Source: JAJPKK01 sp963781195 (GTDB lineage Bacteria; Pseudomonadota; Alphaproteobacteria; Rhizobiales; Xanthobacteraceae). From it: a DNA stretch of 64,000 nucleotides. The stretch lies in the NCBI GenBank assembly GCA_963781195.1, contig CAWAEZ010000017.1, positions 21,073 to 85,072 on the forward strand. Direction: 5' to 3'. Of this stretch, positions 1-8,067 are shown in pieces. The notes beneath the pieces were generated by a model. The model did no database searches. It saw only the letters and a program-made list of their open reading frames with translations, and was not told where the DNA came from. The position numbers and the translations under genes are program-made. Positions within the stretch are counted from its first letter, which is position 1. Each line of letters begins with the position of its first letter.

Positions 1-561
1 GAGGCTCTGGCTGGCGCCATGTGGCCCCAGCGGAAGGATCATGATGCCGCCCTCCGCAAGCTGCCCGACGAGGGCTTGCGGGATCTGCTCGGCCGCAGCG
101 GTGACGATGATGCGGTCGAACGGGGCGCGGTCGGGCGCGCCGAGCAGGCCGTCACCGACGATCACGTCCACGTTGTGGTAGCCGAGCGCCTGGAGTTTCG
201 CCCGCGCTGCGTTTGCCAGCGTGCGGTATCGCTCGATGCTGGTGACCTTGGCCACGAGGCGGGACAGCACCGCGGCCTGATATCCCGAACCGGTCCCGAC
301 CTCGAGCACGTGATGGTGCGGCTCGGTGCGCAGCTGCTCCGTCATATAGGCGACGACATAGGGCTGGCTGATGGTCTGGCCGCAGGCGATCGGCATTGCC
401 CTGTCGGCATAGGCGGAGTGGGCTTGGTTCGGCATGACGAACTGTTCGCGGGGAACGTCGTCCATCGCCCTCAGCACATGGGAATCCATGATCCCGCGGC
501 GGCGCAGGTCGAGGAGGAATTGCATCCTGCCGATGTGCGGCTCGGCGTTCGAGGCGGCCAA
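1..561 (-). CDS. pcm: Protein-L-isoaspartate O-methyltransferase (PIMT), 3' end outside the window
   Basis: Repairs isoaspartyl residues in damaged proteins by AdoMet-dependent carboxyl methylation in the cytoplasm. The reading frame shows the PIMT block GQTISQPYVVAYMTEQL (residues about 61-77) and the AdoMet-binding motif VLEVGTGSGYQA (about 85-96). No ATG fits the amino end of the family: the frame is closed by a stop just upstream, and a TTG at 561 follows GGAG with a 6-base spacer, so TTG is the likely start. An internal ATG at 525 would remove conserved residues. It lies downstream of serS and surE on the same strand, the usual surE-pcm arrangement in this group. The carboxyl end runs off the left edge. 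Confidence 0.9.
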   Translation of the reverse strand, partial: MAASNAEPHIGRMQFLLDLRRRGIMDSHVLRAMDDVPREQFVMPNQAHSAYADRAMPIACGQTISQPYVVAYMTEQLRTEPHHHVLEVGTGSGYQAAVLSRLVAKVTSIERYRTLANAARAKLQALGYHNVDVIVGDGLLGAPDRAPFDRIIVTAAAEQIPQALVGQLAEGGIMILPLGPHGASQSL

Positions 562-825
562 ACACGTCTCCTGCTGTGCGTGCCCCGAGGCAGGGCGATC
601 AAATCAGCTTTAAGCTCCCACGAAATGCTTCGGCCAGAAACCGGCTTCCATTCCATTATGCCGGGACCGCCTCCATGAACCGGCACGCCGACCGCTTATG
701 ATCGCGTGATCGCGGTCAATCCGGGCCGCGCCTGCCGGACCCCCCGTGGGCTCCCGCAACCAAAACATGGAACCGGTTCGGTGCGAAGCACCGCTCCGGA
801 ATGGCGCCGAGCGGCCCGCCTCGCC

Positions 826-1587
826 TTAACCCAGGATCTCCGCAAGCCGCGTCATGAACGGCTCGTCCGTCATGTCGAGCCGCAGCGGCGTCACGGCGAT
901 CCGATTGTCCGCGAGCGCCGACAGGTCGGTCCCGTTCCGCTCGGTCAGCGGACGATTGCGCTCGAACGCGATCCAGTAATACGGGTTGCCGCGACCATCG
1001 TAACGCGGCTCGATCCGCAACAGTTCCTGGTCGCGCTTGCCCTGGCTGGTGACGGCGACGCCCTTGACCATCTCGGGCGGACAGTCGGGGAAATTGATGT
1101 TGACGAAAACGTCGCGCGGCAGGCCGTCCGCGAGCACTTTGCGGATGAGGCCGGGGGCGAACTTCAGCGCCGTATCCCAATGCGGGTCCTGGCGGGTCGC
1201 GGCGGCATAGGCCTGGGACAGCGCAAAGGACGGAATCCCGAGCACGGTGCCCTCGATCGCGCCCGCCACGGTGCCGGAATAGGTCACATCCTCGGCCGCG
1301 TTGCGCCCCCGGTTCACGCCGGACAGCACGAGGTCGGGCTTTTCGGTCATGACGTGCCGGGTGCCGATGATCACGCAATCGGTCGGCGTGCCCTTCACCG
1401 CGAAATGGCGCGGCCCGATCTCGCGCAGCCGCAGCGGGTCGTTGAGCGAGAGCGAATGCGACACCCCCGACTGGTCGGTCTCGGGCGCCACCACCCAGAT
1501 GTCGTCGGACAACGCGCGCGCGATCTCCTCGAGCACGGCAAGCCCGCGGGCATGCACACCGTCGTCATTGGTGATGAGGATGCGCAT
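826..1587 (-). CDS. surE: 5'/3'-nucleotidase SurE
   Basis: Metal-dependent nucleoside monophosphate phosphatase linked to stationary-phase survival. The protein opens with MRILITNDDGVHARG, whose paired aspartates bind the metal, and has the family motifs VLSGVNRGRNAAEDV and YSGTVAGA. It is 253 aa from the ATG at 1587, normal for SurE. A TTG four codons upstream would also be in frame, but the family starts directly at the MRIL segment. It sits 58 bases after the serS stop and probably shares its transcript; pcm follows. Confidence 0.95.
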   Translation of the reverse strand: MRILITNDDGVHARGLAVLEEIARALSDDIWVVAPETDQSGVSHSLSLNDPLRLREIGPRHFAVKGTPTDCVIIGTRHVMTEKPDLVLSGVNRGRNAAEDVTYSGTVAGAIEGTVLGIPSFALSQAYAAATRQDPHWDTALKFAPGLIRKVLADGLPRDVFVNINFPDCPPEMVKGVAVTSQGKRDQELLRIEPRYDGRGNPYYWIAFERNRPLTERNGTDLSALADNRIAVTPLRLDMTDEPFMTRLAEILG

Positions 1588-1645
1588 GCTCAGCCGCAAT
1601 TCGTTTGCTGCAAAACGGCAAGGTTGCCAATCGTCCGGCCGCGGC

Positions 1646-3049
1646 TCATGTGGCCGCGATCGACGTGATGCCGCCCATATATGACTGCAATGCGTCGGGG
1701 ACCGCGATCGATCCGTCGGCCTGCTGGTAGGTCTCCATCACCGCGATCAGGGCGCGGCCGACGGCGACGCCGGAACCGTTGAGGGTGTGGACGAAGCGGT
1801 TGTCGCGGCTTCCCTTGGCGCGGAAGCGCGCGCCCATCCGCCGCGCCTGGAAATCGCCGCAACGCGAGCAGGACGAGATTTCGCGGTAGAGGTTCTGGCC
1901 GGGCAGCCAGACCTCGATGTCGTAGGTCTTCTGCGACGCGAAGCCCATGTCGCCGGTGCACAACGTCATCACGCGGTAATGCAGGTCGAGCCGGCGCAGC
2001 ACCTCCTCGGCGCAGGCCAGCATGCGCTCGTGCTCGGCGCGGCTGTGCTCCGGCGGCGTGACGGAGACGAGCTCCACCTTGGTGAACTGGTGCTGGCGGA
2101 TCATGCCGCGGGTGTCCTTGCCGGCGGCGCCCGCCTCGGAGCGGAAGCACGGCGTGCAGGCGGTGAACCGCAGCGGCAGCTCGGCCTCGTCGATGATGGA
2201 ATCGCGCACCAGGTTCGTCAGCGGCACTTCGGCGGTGGGGATGAGCCACAGCCGGCGGTCGAGCTGACGCACCGCTGCGGTGTCGTCGGACGCGCGGGCG
2301 AGCTCCGCGCTCGATCGCGGTGCAAGCGTCAACTGCTCGGCGTCCTCGCCGATCACGTCGAGATACTGAACGAGATTCCGCGCCGTCATGAACTGGTCGT
2401 AGGCGAACTTCGGCAATTGCGCGGTGCCGAACATCACCTCGTCCTGCACCAGGAGCGGCGGGGCTATCTCGGTGTAGCCGTGCTCGGTGGTGTGCAGGTC
2501 GAGCATGAACTGGCCGAGCGCGCGCTCGAGGCGGGCGAGACCCTTCTTGAGGACCACGAAGCGCGAGCCCGAGAGCTTCGCCGCGGCTTCGAAGTCCATC
2601 TGCCGGAGCGCTTCGCCGAGCTCGAAATGCTGCTTCGGCGGGAAGGCGTAATCGCGCTTGGCCCCGAACTTGTGGGTCTCCACATTGCCGTGCTCGTCGA
2701 CACCGTCGGGGACGTCGTCGGCCGGCAGGTTGGGAATGCGCGACAGCGCCTCCTCGAGCTCGGCGGAGGCCTGCTTCTCGTCGGCCTCCATGACCGGAAT
2801 CGATTCCTTGAGGGTCGCGACCTCGGCCATCAGCGTGCGGGCGCCGGCTTCGTCCTTCGCCTTCTTGGCCTCGCCGATCTCCTTGGAGGCCGCGTTGCGG
2901 CGCGCCTGCGCCTGCTCGAGCCTGGCAATGGCCGCACGACGCCGCTCGTCGATGGCGATCAGGCCCGCCGCCTCGGGCGCAAGCCCGCGCCGCGCCAGAC
3001 CACGGTCGAAAGCTTCGGGGTTTTCGCGAATCCACTTGATGTCGTGCAT
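1646..3049 (-). CDS. serS: Serine--tRNA ligase
   Basis: Class II aminoacyl-tRNA synthetase that charges tRNA-Ser and supplies the precursor for selenocysteyl-tRNA. The 467 aa length is typical. Residues about 30-110 form the long antiparallel coiled-coil arm, rich in Ala, Arg, Glu and Lys. Motif 2 is seen as CFRSEAGAAGKDTRGMIRQH and motif 3 as NGSGVAVGRALIAVMETYQ. The start ATG gives the standard MHDIKWIRENPEAFD amino end. It lies downstream of tatC after a 170-base gap that holds a purine-rich simple repeat. Confidence 0.97.
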   Translation of the reverse strand: MHDIKWIRENPEAFDRGLARRGLAPEAAGLIAIDERRRAAIARLEQAQARRNAASKEIGEAKKAKDEAGARTLMAEVATLKESIPVMEADEKQASAELEEALSRIPNLPADDVPDGVDEHGNVETHKFGAKRDYAFPPKQHFELGEALRQMDFEAAAKLSGSRFVVLKKGLARLERALGQFMLDLHTTEHGYTEIAPPLLVQDEVMFGTAQLPKFAYDQFMTARNLVQYLDVIGEDAEQLTLAPRSSAELARASDDTAAVRQLDRRLWLIPTAEVPLTNLVRDSIIDEAELPLRFTACTPCFRSEAGAAGKDTRGMIRQHQFTKVELVSVTPPEHSRAEHERMLACAEEVLRRLDLHYRVMTLCTGDMGFASQKTYDIEVWLPGQNLYREISSCSRCGDFQARRMGARFRAKGSRDNRFVHTLNGSGVAVGRALIAVMETYQQADGSIAVPDALQSYMGGITSIAAT

Positions 3050-3171
3050 GAGGGCCGCTCTCCCGTCACGGCCGAACCGCGCGGGATCGCGGCGCGGCAG
3101 CCATGAGACGCCCTATCGCGCGGGATGACCGGCGCGGCACCGGGCATGACCAGTCAGTGATCATCGGAGCC

Positions 3172-3213
3172 GAAGAAACGAGAAACCAGAAACGAGAACG
3201 AGAAACGAGAAAC
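3172..3213. repeat. Purine-rich simple repeat between tatC and serS
   Basis: Imperfect copies of a GAAACGAGAAACCA-like unit directly follow the tatC stop codon (reading on the minus strand). The segment is non-coding and stands out from the surrounding high-GC DNA. No hairpin or U-tract is evident, so it is not called a terminator. Confidence 0.6.
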
Positions 3214-3219
3214 CAACAC

Positions 3220-4044
3220 TTACTCGGCCGGCTTCGCCGCGTCGGCCTGGGCAGCGGCCTGGGCGTCGGCCTGGGCTTGGGCCTGCGCCTTAGCCTTGCC
3301 TTCGACCAAGCGCACCGACCATACGGACCCCTCGTAGAGAAGCAGGAGGGGGACTGCAAGGGACATTTGGCTGATCACGTCGGGGGGCGTGAGAACCGCG
3401 GCGACGATGAAGGCGACGACGATGAAATAGCGCCGCTTGGAACGCAGCTGGTCGGAGGTGATGATGCCGACGCGGCCCAGCAGGGTCAGGATGACGGGCA
3501 ACTGGAAGGCGACGCCGAAGGCGAGGATCAGGCTCATCATCAGCGACAGATATTCGCCGACCTTGGGCAGCAGCGCGATCTCCGCACGCCCGTCCGTCGG
3601 CGCCTGCTGCATGCCGATCGAGAACCGCACCAGCATGGGCATCACGACGAAATAGACGACCATGGAGCCCAGCGCGAAGAAGAACGGCGTCGCGACGAGA
3701 TAGGGGAGGAACGCGTTGCGCTCATGGCGGTAGAGGCCCGGCGCGACGAACATGTACAGTTGCGCCGCCACCACCGGAAACGACAGGAACGCCGCGCCGA
3801 ACATGGCGAGCTTGAGCTGAGTGACGAAATATTCCAGCAGCGCCGTATAGATGAAGCGCGAGTTCTCGGGCCCGGCGACGAACACGAACGGCCATACCAG
3901 CACGTTGTAGATCTGCTTCGCGAAGATGAAGCAGAGAATGAACATCACCGCGAAAGCGATCAGCGCCTTGATGAGCCGCGACCGCAGCTCGATCAGATGA
4001 TCGAGCAGCGGCGCCTTGGTCGCCTCGATGTCCTCGTGGGTCAT
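3220..4044 (-). CDS. tatC: Sec-independent translocase subunit TatC
   Basis: Multi-spanning receptor of the twin-arginine pathway that binds the RR signal peptide and recruits TatA. The 274 aa protein begins MTHEDIEATKAPLLDHLIELR, the amphipathic entry helix of TatC, and shows about six hydrophobic segments. The tail is an Ala/Gln/Asp-rich low-complexity stretch (AKAQAQAQADAQAAAQADA), probably cytoplasmic. Its ATG overlaps the tatB stop as ATGA at 4041-4044, indicating translational coupling. Confidence 0.96.
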   Translation of the reverse strand: MTHEDIEATKAPLLDHLIELRSRLIKALIAFAVMFILCFIFAKQIYNVLVWPFVFVAGPENSRFIYTALLEYFVTQLKLAMFGAAFLSFPVVAAQLYMFVAPGLYRHERNAFLPYLVATPFFFALGSMVVYFVVMPMLVRFSIGMQQAPTDGRAEIALLPKVGEYLSLMMSLILAFGVAFQLPVILTLLGRVGIITSDQLRSKRRYFIVVAFIVAAVLTPPDVISQMSLAVPLLLLYEGSVWSVRLVEGKAKAQAQAQADAQAAAQADAAKPAE

Positions 4045-4547
4045 GCCCGGCCGCTCCCCTCGGCCAGCGGCTCGACGGGATGCGGCACGGCGGCCGGCGT
4101 ATCCGGTGGAGGCGCGGCGGAGGCGGTGCCCTCCGGGGCTGGCGCAGGTGCGGGCTCGAGCGCCGTCGCGGGTTCACCCGAGACCGCCGCCGGAGCGTCC
4201 GCTGCGTCCATCGCCGGCTCGGTGGTCGGCGGCGTCGTCGACGTGGCAGAGGTGGTGGAGGACGTGTCCGACTTCGGCTCCCACTTGGTCGATTCGCTGA
4301 AGTCGAAAGGATCGGTGGTGATGCCCTTGGTGGCGTCGCTGAGTTCGTCGACCTGCTTCTTGAGGTCGGACATCTCGGCCTCGCGCATCGCCTCCTGAAA
4401 CTGGCTCTGAAATTCTCCGGCCATGCGCCGGATCTTGGTCGTCCACTGCCCGATCGCTCGCAGGACGGCCGGCAGCTCCTTCGGCCCGATCACAATCAAC
4501 GCGACCACACCGATGACGACGAACTCACTCCAACCGATGTCGAACAT
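4041..4547 (-). CDS. tatB: Sec-independent translocase subunit TatB
   Basis: Single-span membrane protein that forms the TatBC substrate receptor. The amino end MFDIGWSEFVVIGVVALIVIGPKELP has the transmembrane helix, the hinge Gly-Pro and a Glu in the helix, all typical of TatB rather than TatA. An amphipathic helix follows and then a long Pro/Ala/Thr-rich tail to residue 168. Middle gene of tatA-tatB-tatC. Confidence 0.95.
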   Translation of the reverse strand: MFDIGWSEFVVIGVVALIVIGPKELPAVLRAIGQWTTKIRRMAGEFQSQFQEAMREAEMSDLKKQVDELSDATKGITTDPFDFSESTKWEPKSDTSSTTSATSTTPPTTEPAMDAADAPAAVSGEPATALEPAPAPAPEGTASAAPPPDTPAAVPHPVEPLAEGSGRA

Positions 4548-4714
4548 CGCGCCTCAAGCTCCGAAGGCCGCCCGCCAGCAGCGAACGGCCCGCCATGCCA
4601 GCCTTATCGGGTCGCCAGTCTCTTGGATCGCAGCCTTCTCGGATCGCGGCCCGCAAGTCCCCCGATCGCGACCGGAGCGACGATAACGATCGCAGGGCCG
4701 GACCGTGCCGCCGC

Positions 4715-4972
4715 TCAGACTTGCGCCTGGCTCTTCGCGGGTTCGGCCGGCGTCCGCTCGGGCTGATGGTCGAGAGTCTTGATCGGCTCGACCTTGGAAG
4801 GCTCGACCTTGTGAGGCTCGACCTTGGCGGTCTCGTCCTCGGACATGCCTTTCTTGAAGGCCTTGATGCCCTGAGCGACGTCACCCATCAGCTCGGAGAT
4901 CTTGCCGCGACCGAACAGCAGCAGCACGACGCCGATCACTACGATCCAGTGCCAGATACTCATGGAACCCAT
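4715..4972 (-). CDS. tatA: Twin-arginine translocase subunit TatA
   Basis: Pore-forming subunit of the Tat system. The open frame extends to 5062, but the start is placed at the ATG at 4972: it gives MGSMSIWHWIVVIGVVLLLFG, the TatA membrane helix, and is preceded by GGAGG at 9 bases. A nearby in-frame ATG (4963) is possible. The hinge and amphipathic segment read FGRGKISELMGDVAQGIKAF. The tail carries three KVEP repeats. 85 aa. A gap of 167 bases separates it from tatB. Confidence 0.93.
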   Translation of the reverse strand: MGSMSIWHWIVVIGVVLLLFGRGKISELMGDVAQGIKAFKKGMSEDETAKVEPHKVEPSKVEPIKTLDHQPERTPAEPAKSQAQV

Positions 4973-5332
4973 CGGGTAAACCCTCCGCAACGACGGGCCG
5001 CGCGGGCGGGGCCTCGCCTCTTGATTTAGCCTGAACCTAGGCCTCACGGCGGCCAAAAACAAGGACTTCAGCCGGTTCGATTTCGCCGCATGGGTGACGG
5101 TGGATCAACGCGTCTGCGCGTGGAGGAAAGGGGTCGAGGAAGACGGACGCGGGGCCGCTTCGCGCCAGCGGCGCGGCCGCTCCCTTCCCCTGCAGGCGAT
5201 CGCCAGCCCCGGCCGGGCGATCGCAGGGCGGACGGCTGAAAAGCGGCCCGCGGACGCGCGGGAGGTACCGCCATCGACGGTCACCCGCCGCCCTGCCCCG
5301 CCCTGCCCCCGTTTCAGAGGGCGGGTTTCGTT
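4973..5332. other. Non-coding interval between scpB and tatA
   Basis: About 360 bases without a supported gene. Near the scpB end there is an inverted repeat (5297-5304 with 5318-5325, 8 bp stem, 13-base loop), but it has no U-run, so it is not called a terminator. The tatA ribosome-binding site lies at the other end. The tatA promoter may lie here; I could not identify one. Confidence 0.5.
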
Positions 5333-6055
5333 CTACTCCTCGGTGTTCTCGGGGCGGGGAGCGAGGCCGAGGTCGAGGTCGCCGGGTTCCAGGGGATCCT
5401 CGTTGTCGCGCAGCGTCGGGTCGTCGGAGGGCTCGGGCACATTGAACCCCGGCGGCAGGGTGCTGTCGAACAGCCCCGATCCCTTGAGCTCGTCGAGGCC
5501 GGGCAAATCGCCGACCGCCTCGAGGCCAAAATGGGAGAGGAATTCCGCGGTGGTCCCGTAGGTCAACGGCCGTCCCGGCGCCTTGCGGCGGCCGCGCGGA
5601 CGAATCCATCCGGTCTCGAGAAGCACGTCCACGGTCCCCTTGGCGGCGGAGACGCCCCGGATCTCCTCGATCTCGGCGCGGGTCACGGGCTGGTGATAGG
5701 CGATGATGGCGAGCGTCTCGACCGCGGCCCGCGAGAGCTTCTTCGGCTCGACCGCCTCGTGGGTCAGCAGCCAGGACAGGTCATTGGCGGTGCGGAACGA
5801 CCATTTGCTGCCGAGATGGACGAGGTTCACGCCGCGGGGGGCGTATTCCATCTGGAGCTGCCGCAGCAGGGCATGGATGTCGGCGCCTTCCGGGAGGCGC
5901 TTGGCGAGCGCCTTCTCCTCGAGCGGCTCGGCGGCGGCGAACAGCAGCGCCTCGAGCAGCCGCAGTTCCTCCGGGCGCGCCTCGGCTGCCATGTCCGGCT
6001 CCTCGGAATTGTCGTCCTCGAACGTCTCGATACGCAAATTGGCGAGAACCGCCAT
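5333..6055 (-). CDS. scpB: Segregation and condensation protein ScpB
   Basis: Winged-helix kleisin-associated subunit of the SMC-ScpAB chromosome condensation complex. Core motifs: LRLLEALLFAAAEPLEEK, then AVETLAIIAYHQPVTRAEIE and IRGVSAAKGTVDVLLETGWI, and GRPLTYGTTAEFLSHFGL, the ScpB signature. The ATG at 6055 is chosen because GGGAGGGAG lies about 10 bases before it; the frame is open to 6094. The acidic tail after residue 180 is variable in the family. It follows scpA. Confidence 0.94.
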   Translation of the reverse strand: MAVLANLRIETFEDDNSEEPDMAAEARPEELRLLEALLFAAAEPLEEKALAKRLPEGADIHALLRQLQMEYAPRGVNLVHLGSKWSFRTANDLSWLLTHEAVEPKKLSRAAVETLAIIAYHQPVTRAEIEEIRGVSAAKGTVDVLLETGWIRPRGRRKAPGRPLTYGTTAEFLSHFGLEAVGDLPGLDELKGSGLFDSTLPPGFNVPEPSDDPTLRDNEDPLEPGDLDLGLAPRPENTEE

Positions 6056-6159
6056 CAACACTCTCCCTCCCGTTGACACCACTTCGAAGCTCACGACATC
6101 GTAGCCAAGCGCATCGAAGCCCAGCGCATCCGACGCCCAAGCGCATCGACGCCCACGCG

Positions 6160-6996
6160 TCAGTGCACCGCGCCGGCCGTCGACTCATCACCGTTCGTTG
6201 CGGCCCGCTTGCGCAAGTAGATCGGGGCGAATGCGGCCGCCTGATGAACTTCCATGGCCCCCTCGCGCACCAGCTCGAGCGTCGCGGCGAGCGAGGAAGC
6301 GAAGGCGGTGGCGCGCATCGCCGGCTCGACCGTGTAGGCGATGAGATATTCGTCGAGCCGCCCCCAGTCGCCGGTGCTCGCTCCGACTATGCGCTGCAGG
6401 ATCGACCGCGCCTCGGCGAGCGACCACACCGCGCGCTTGGCGAAACGGACGCGGGAGAGCGCCTTGCGCTGGCGTTCAGCGGCATAGGCCGACAACAGGT
6501 CATACAGGGTCGCCGACCATTCCGGCCGCTTGATCTCGGCGATCGGCTGGGGATCGCCGCGCCCGAACACGTCGCGGCCGAGCAACGGCCGTTCGAACAT
6601 CTTCACGCCCGCCTCGCGAATCGCATCGAGCCGCTTGAGGCGGATGGCGAGGGCCGTCGCCATCTCGGCGGCGCTGAGCCCTTCCGCAGCCGCCGGCTCC
6701 GGCAGCAGCATGCGCGACTTGAGGTAGGCGAGCCACGCCGCCATCACGAGATAGTCGGCGGCGAGTTCGAGCCGCGTGCTTCGTGCCTGCTCGATGAAGG
6801 CGAGATACTGGTCGGCGAGCGCCAGGATCGAGATCTTCGCGAGATCGACCTTCTGCTGGCGCGCGAGCGTGAGGAGCAGGTCGAGCGGACCTTCGAAGCC
6901 GCCGACATCGACGATGAGAGCGGGTTCGCCAGCGCCGCGGTCGGCCGCGGTATCCTCGACGAACGGCACCTGGTCGGGAGTGGTTTCGCCCGTCAT
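6160..6996 (-). CDS. scpA: Segregation and condensation protein ScpA
   Basis: Kleisin subunit bridging the SMC heads. Recognised from FEGPLDLLLTLARQQKVDLAKI and QYLAFIEQARSTRLELAADY, the ScpA amino-terminal helix bundle. The ATG at 6996 overlaps the nagZ stop in TAATG, so it is preferred to a start 30 bases upstream inside nagZ. 278 aa. This coupling places scpA and scpB in one transcript with nagZ. Confidence 0.93.
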   Translation of the reverse strand: MTGETTPDQVPFVEDTAADRGAGEPALIVDVGGFEGPLDLLLTLARQQKVDLAKISILALADQYLAFIEQARSTRLELAADYLVMAAWLAYLKSRMLLPEPAAAEGLSAAEMATALAIRLKRLDAIREAGVKMFERPLLGRDVFGRGDPQPIAEIKRPEWSATLYDLLSAYAAERQRKALSRVRFAKRAVWSLAEARSILQRIVGASTGDWGRLDEYLIAYTVEPAMRATAFASSLAATLELVREGAMEVHQAAAFAPIYLRKRAATNGDESTAGAVH

Positions 6997-8021
6997 TACG
7001 CCACCGATGCCGCCTGCCCGAGCCATTCGCCGAACGCGGTGCGCGCCGCGGCGAGGTCGAGATCGTCTGCGGGACGCCGCGACGCCAGCGCTTTGGCGCA
7101 GCGCTCCAGCGGCTGCCCGGCGAGCTCCGGGCTCTCCGCGGCGACCGCCTCCATCTCGTCGAGGCGCCCATTGCAGTGCAGCACGAGGTCGCAGCCGGCC
7201 GCGAGCGCGAGCCGGGTCCGATCGGCGATCGAACCGCTCAAGGCACCCATCGACACGTCGTCGCTCATCAAAGCCCCGGTAAAACCGATGAAGGAACGAA
7301 TCACCTCGTGAATCATAACCGCCGATGTGGTCGCCGGAAGGCCTGGATCGAGGGCTGTGAATACAACGTGGGCGGTCATGCCGAGCGGCAGCCCGGCGAG
7401 CGGCTTGAAGGCGGCGAAATCGGTGGCCTCCAGCGTCGCGCGGTCGACGCCGACGACCGGCAGCGCCAGATGGCTATCGGCGGTGGCGCGGCCGTGGCCG
7501 GGGAGGTGCTTGAGCACAGGCAGCACGCCGCCGTCCGCCAGACCGTGCGCAACCGCGGCGGCGATCGCGGCCACCTGGGCCGCCGTATCGCCGTAGGCGC
7601 GATCGCCGATCACCCGGTCGGCGTCGGCGACGGGAACGTCGGCGAGCGGCAGGCAATCGACTGTGATGCCGACCGCGGCGAGGTCGGCGGCAATCAGGCG
7701 GGCGCCGAGCCGCGCCGCATGCAGGCCCATGGCCTTGTCGCGCGCGTAGAGCCGGCCGTAGACCGCTCCGGCCGGATAGGAGGGCCAATGCGGCGGACCC
7801 ATCCGCTGCACCCTGCCGCCCTCCTGGTCGATCAGCACGGCGACGTCGTCGCGTCCGCAGACGGCGCGAAATTCGTCGGTCAGACGCAAGACCTGCGCCG
7901 GATCGGCGATGTTGCGCTTGAAGAGAATGAGCCCCCACGGATCGGCCGTCCGCAGGAACGATCTCTCCTGCGGAGAGATCTCGGTACCGGCCAGTCCGGT
8001 GATGAATGCCCGTGGCGCCAT
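6996..8021 (-). CDS. nagZ: Beta-N-acetylhexosaminidase NagZ (GH3)
   Basis: Cytosolic enzyme of peptidoglycan recycling that removes GlcNAc from muropeptides. Family 3 signatures: IDQEGGRVQRMG near residue 67, KHLPGHGRATADSHLALPVV near 170, and MSDDVSMGALSG, whose second Asp is the nucleophile position. 341 aa, normal length, no signal peptide. Stop overlaps the scpA start by one base. Confidence 0.95.
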   Translation of the reverse strand: MAPRAFITGLAGTEISPQERSFLRTADPWGLILFKRNIADPAQVLRLTDEFRAVCGRDDVAVLIDQEGGRVQRMGPPHWPSYPAGAVYGRLYARDKAMGLHAARLGARLIAADLAAVGITVDCLPLADVPVADADRVIGDRAYGDTAAQVAAIAAAVAHGLADGGVLPVLKHLPGHGRATADSHLALPVVGVDRATLEATDFAAFKPLAGLPLGMTAHVVFTALDPGLPATTSAVMIHEVIRSFIGFTGALMSDDVSMGALSGSIADRTRLALAAGCDLVLHCNGRLDEMEAVAAESPELAGQPLERCAKALASRRPADDLDLAAARTAFGEWLGQAASVA

Positions 8022-8067
8022 CCTCGCGGCTTAACCCGCACCCCGGCGCAGGGCAAGCGCGCCGGCG

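Noticed and set aside
4515..4530. GAACTC (GAGTTC complement) inside tatB
   Set aside because: Here it codes Glu-Phe in the conserved TatB start (WSEFVV) and the frame is intact, so not every such word is an error.
5297..5325. Hairpin after scpB
   Set aside because: The stem is good but there is no U-run, so a terminator call is not supported.
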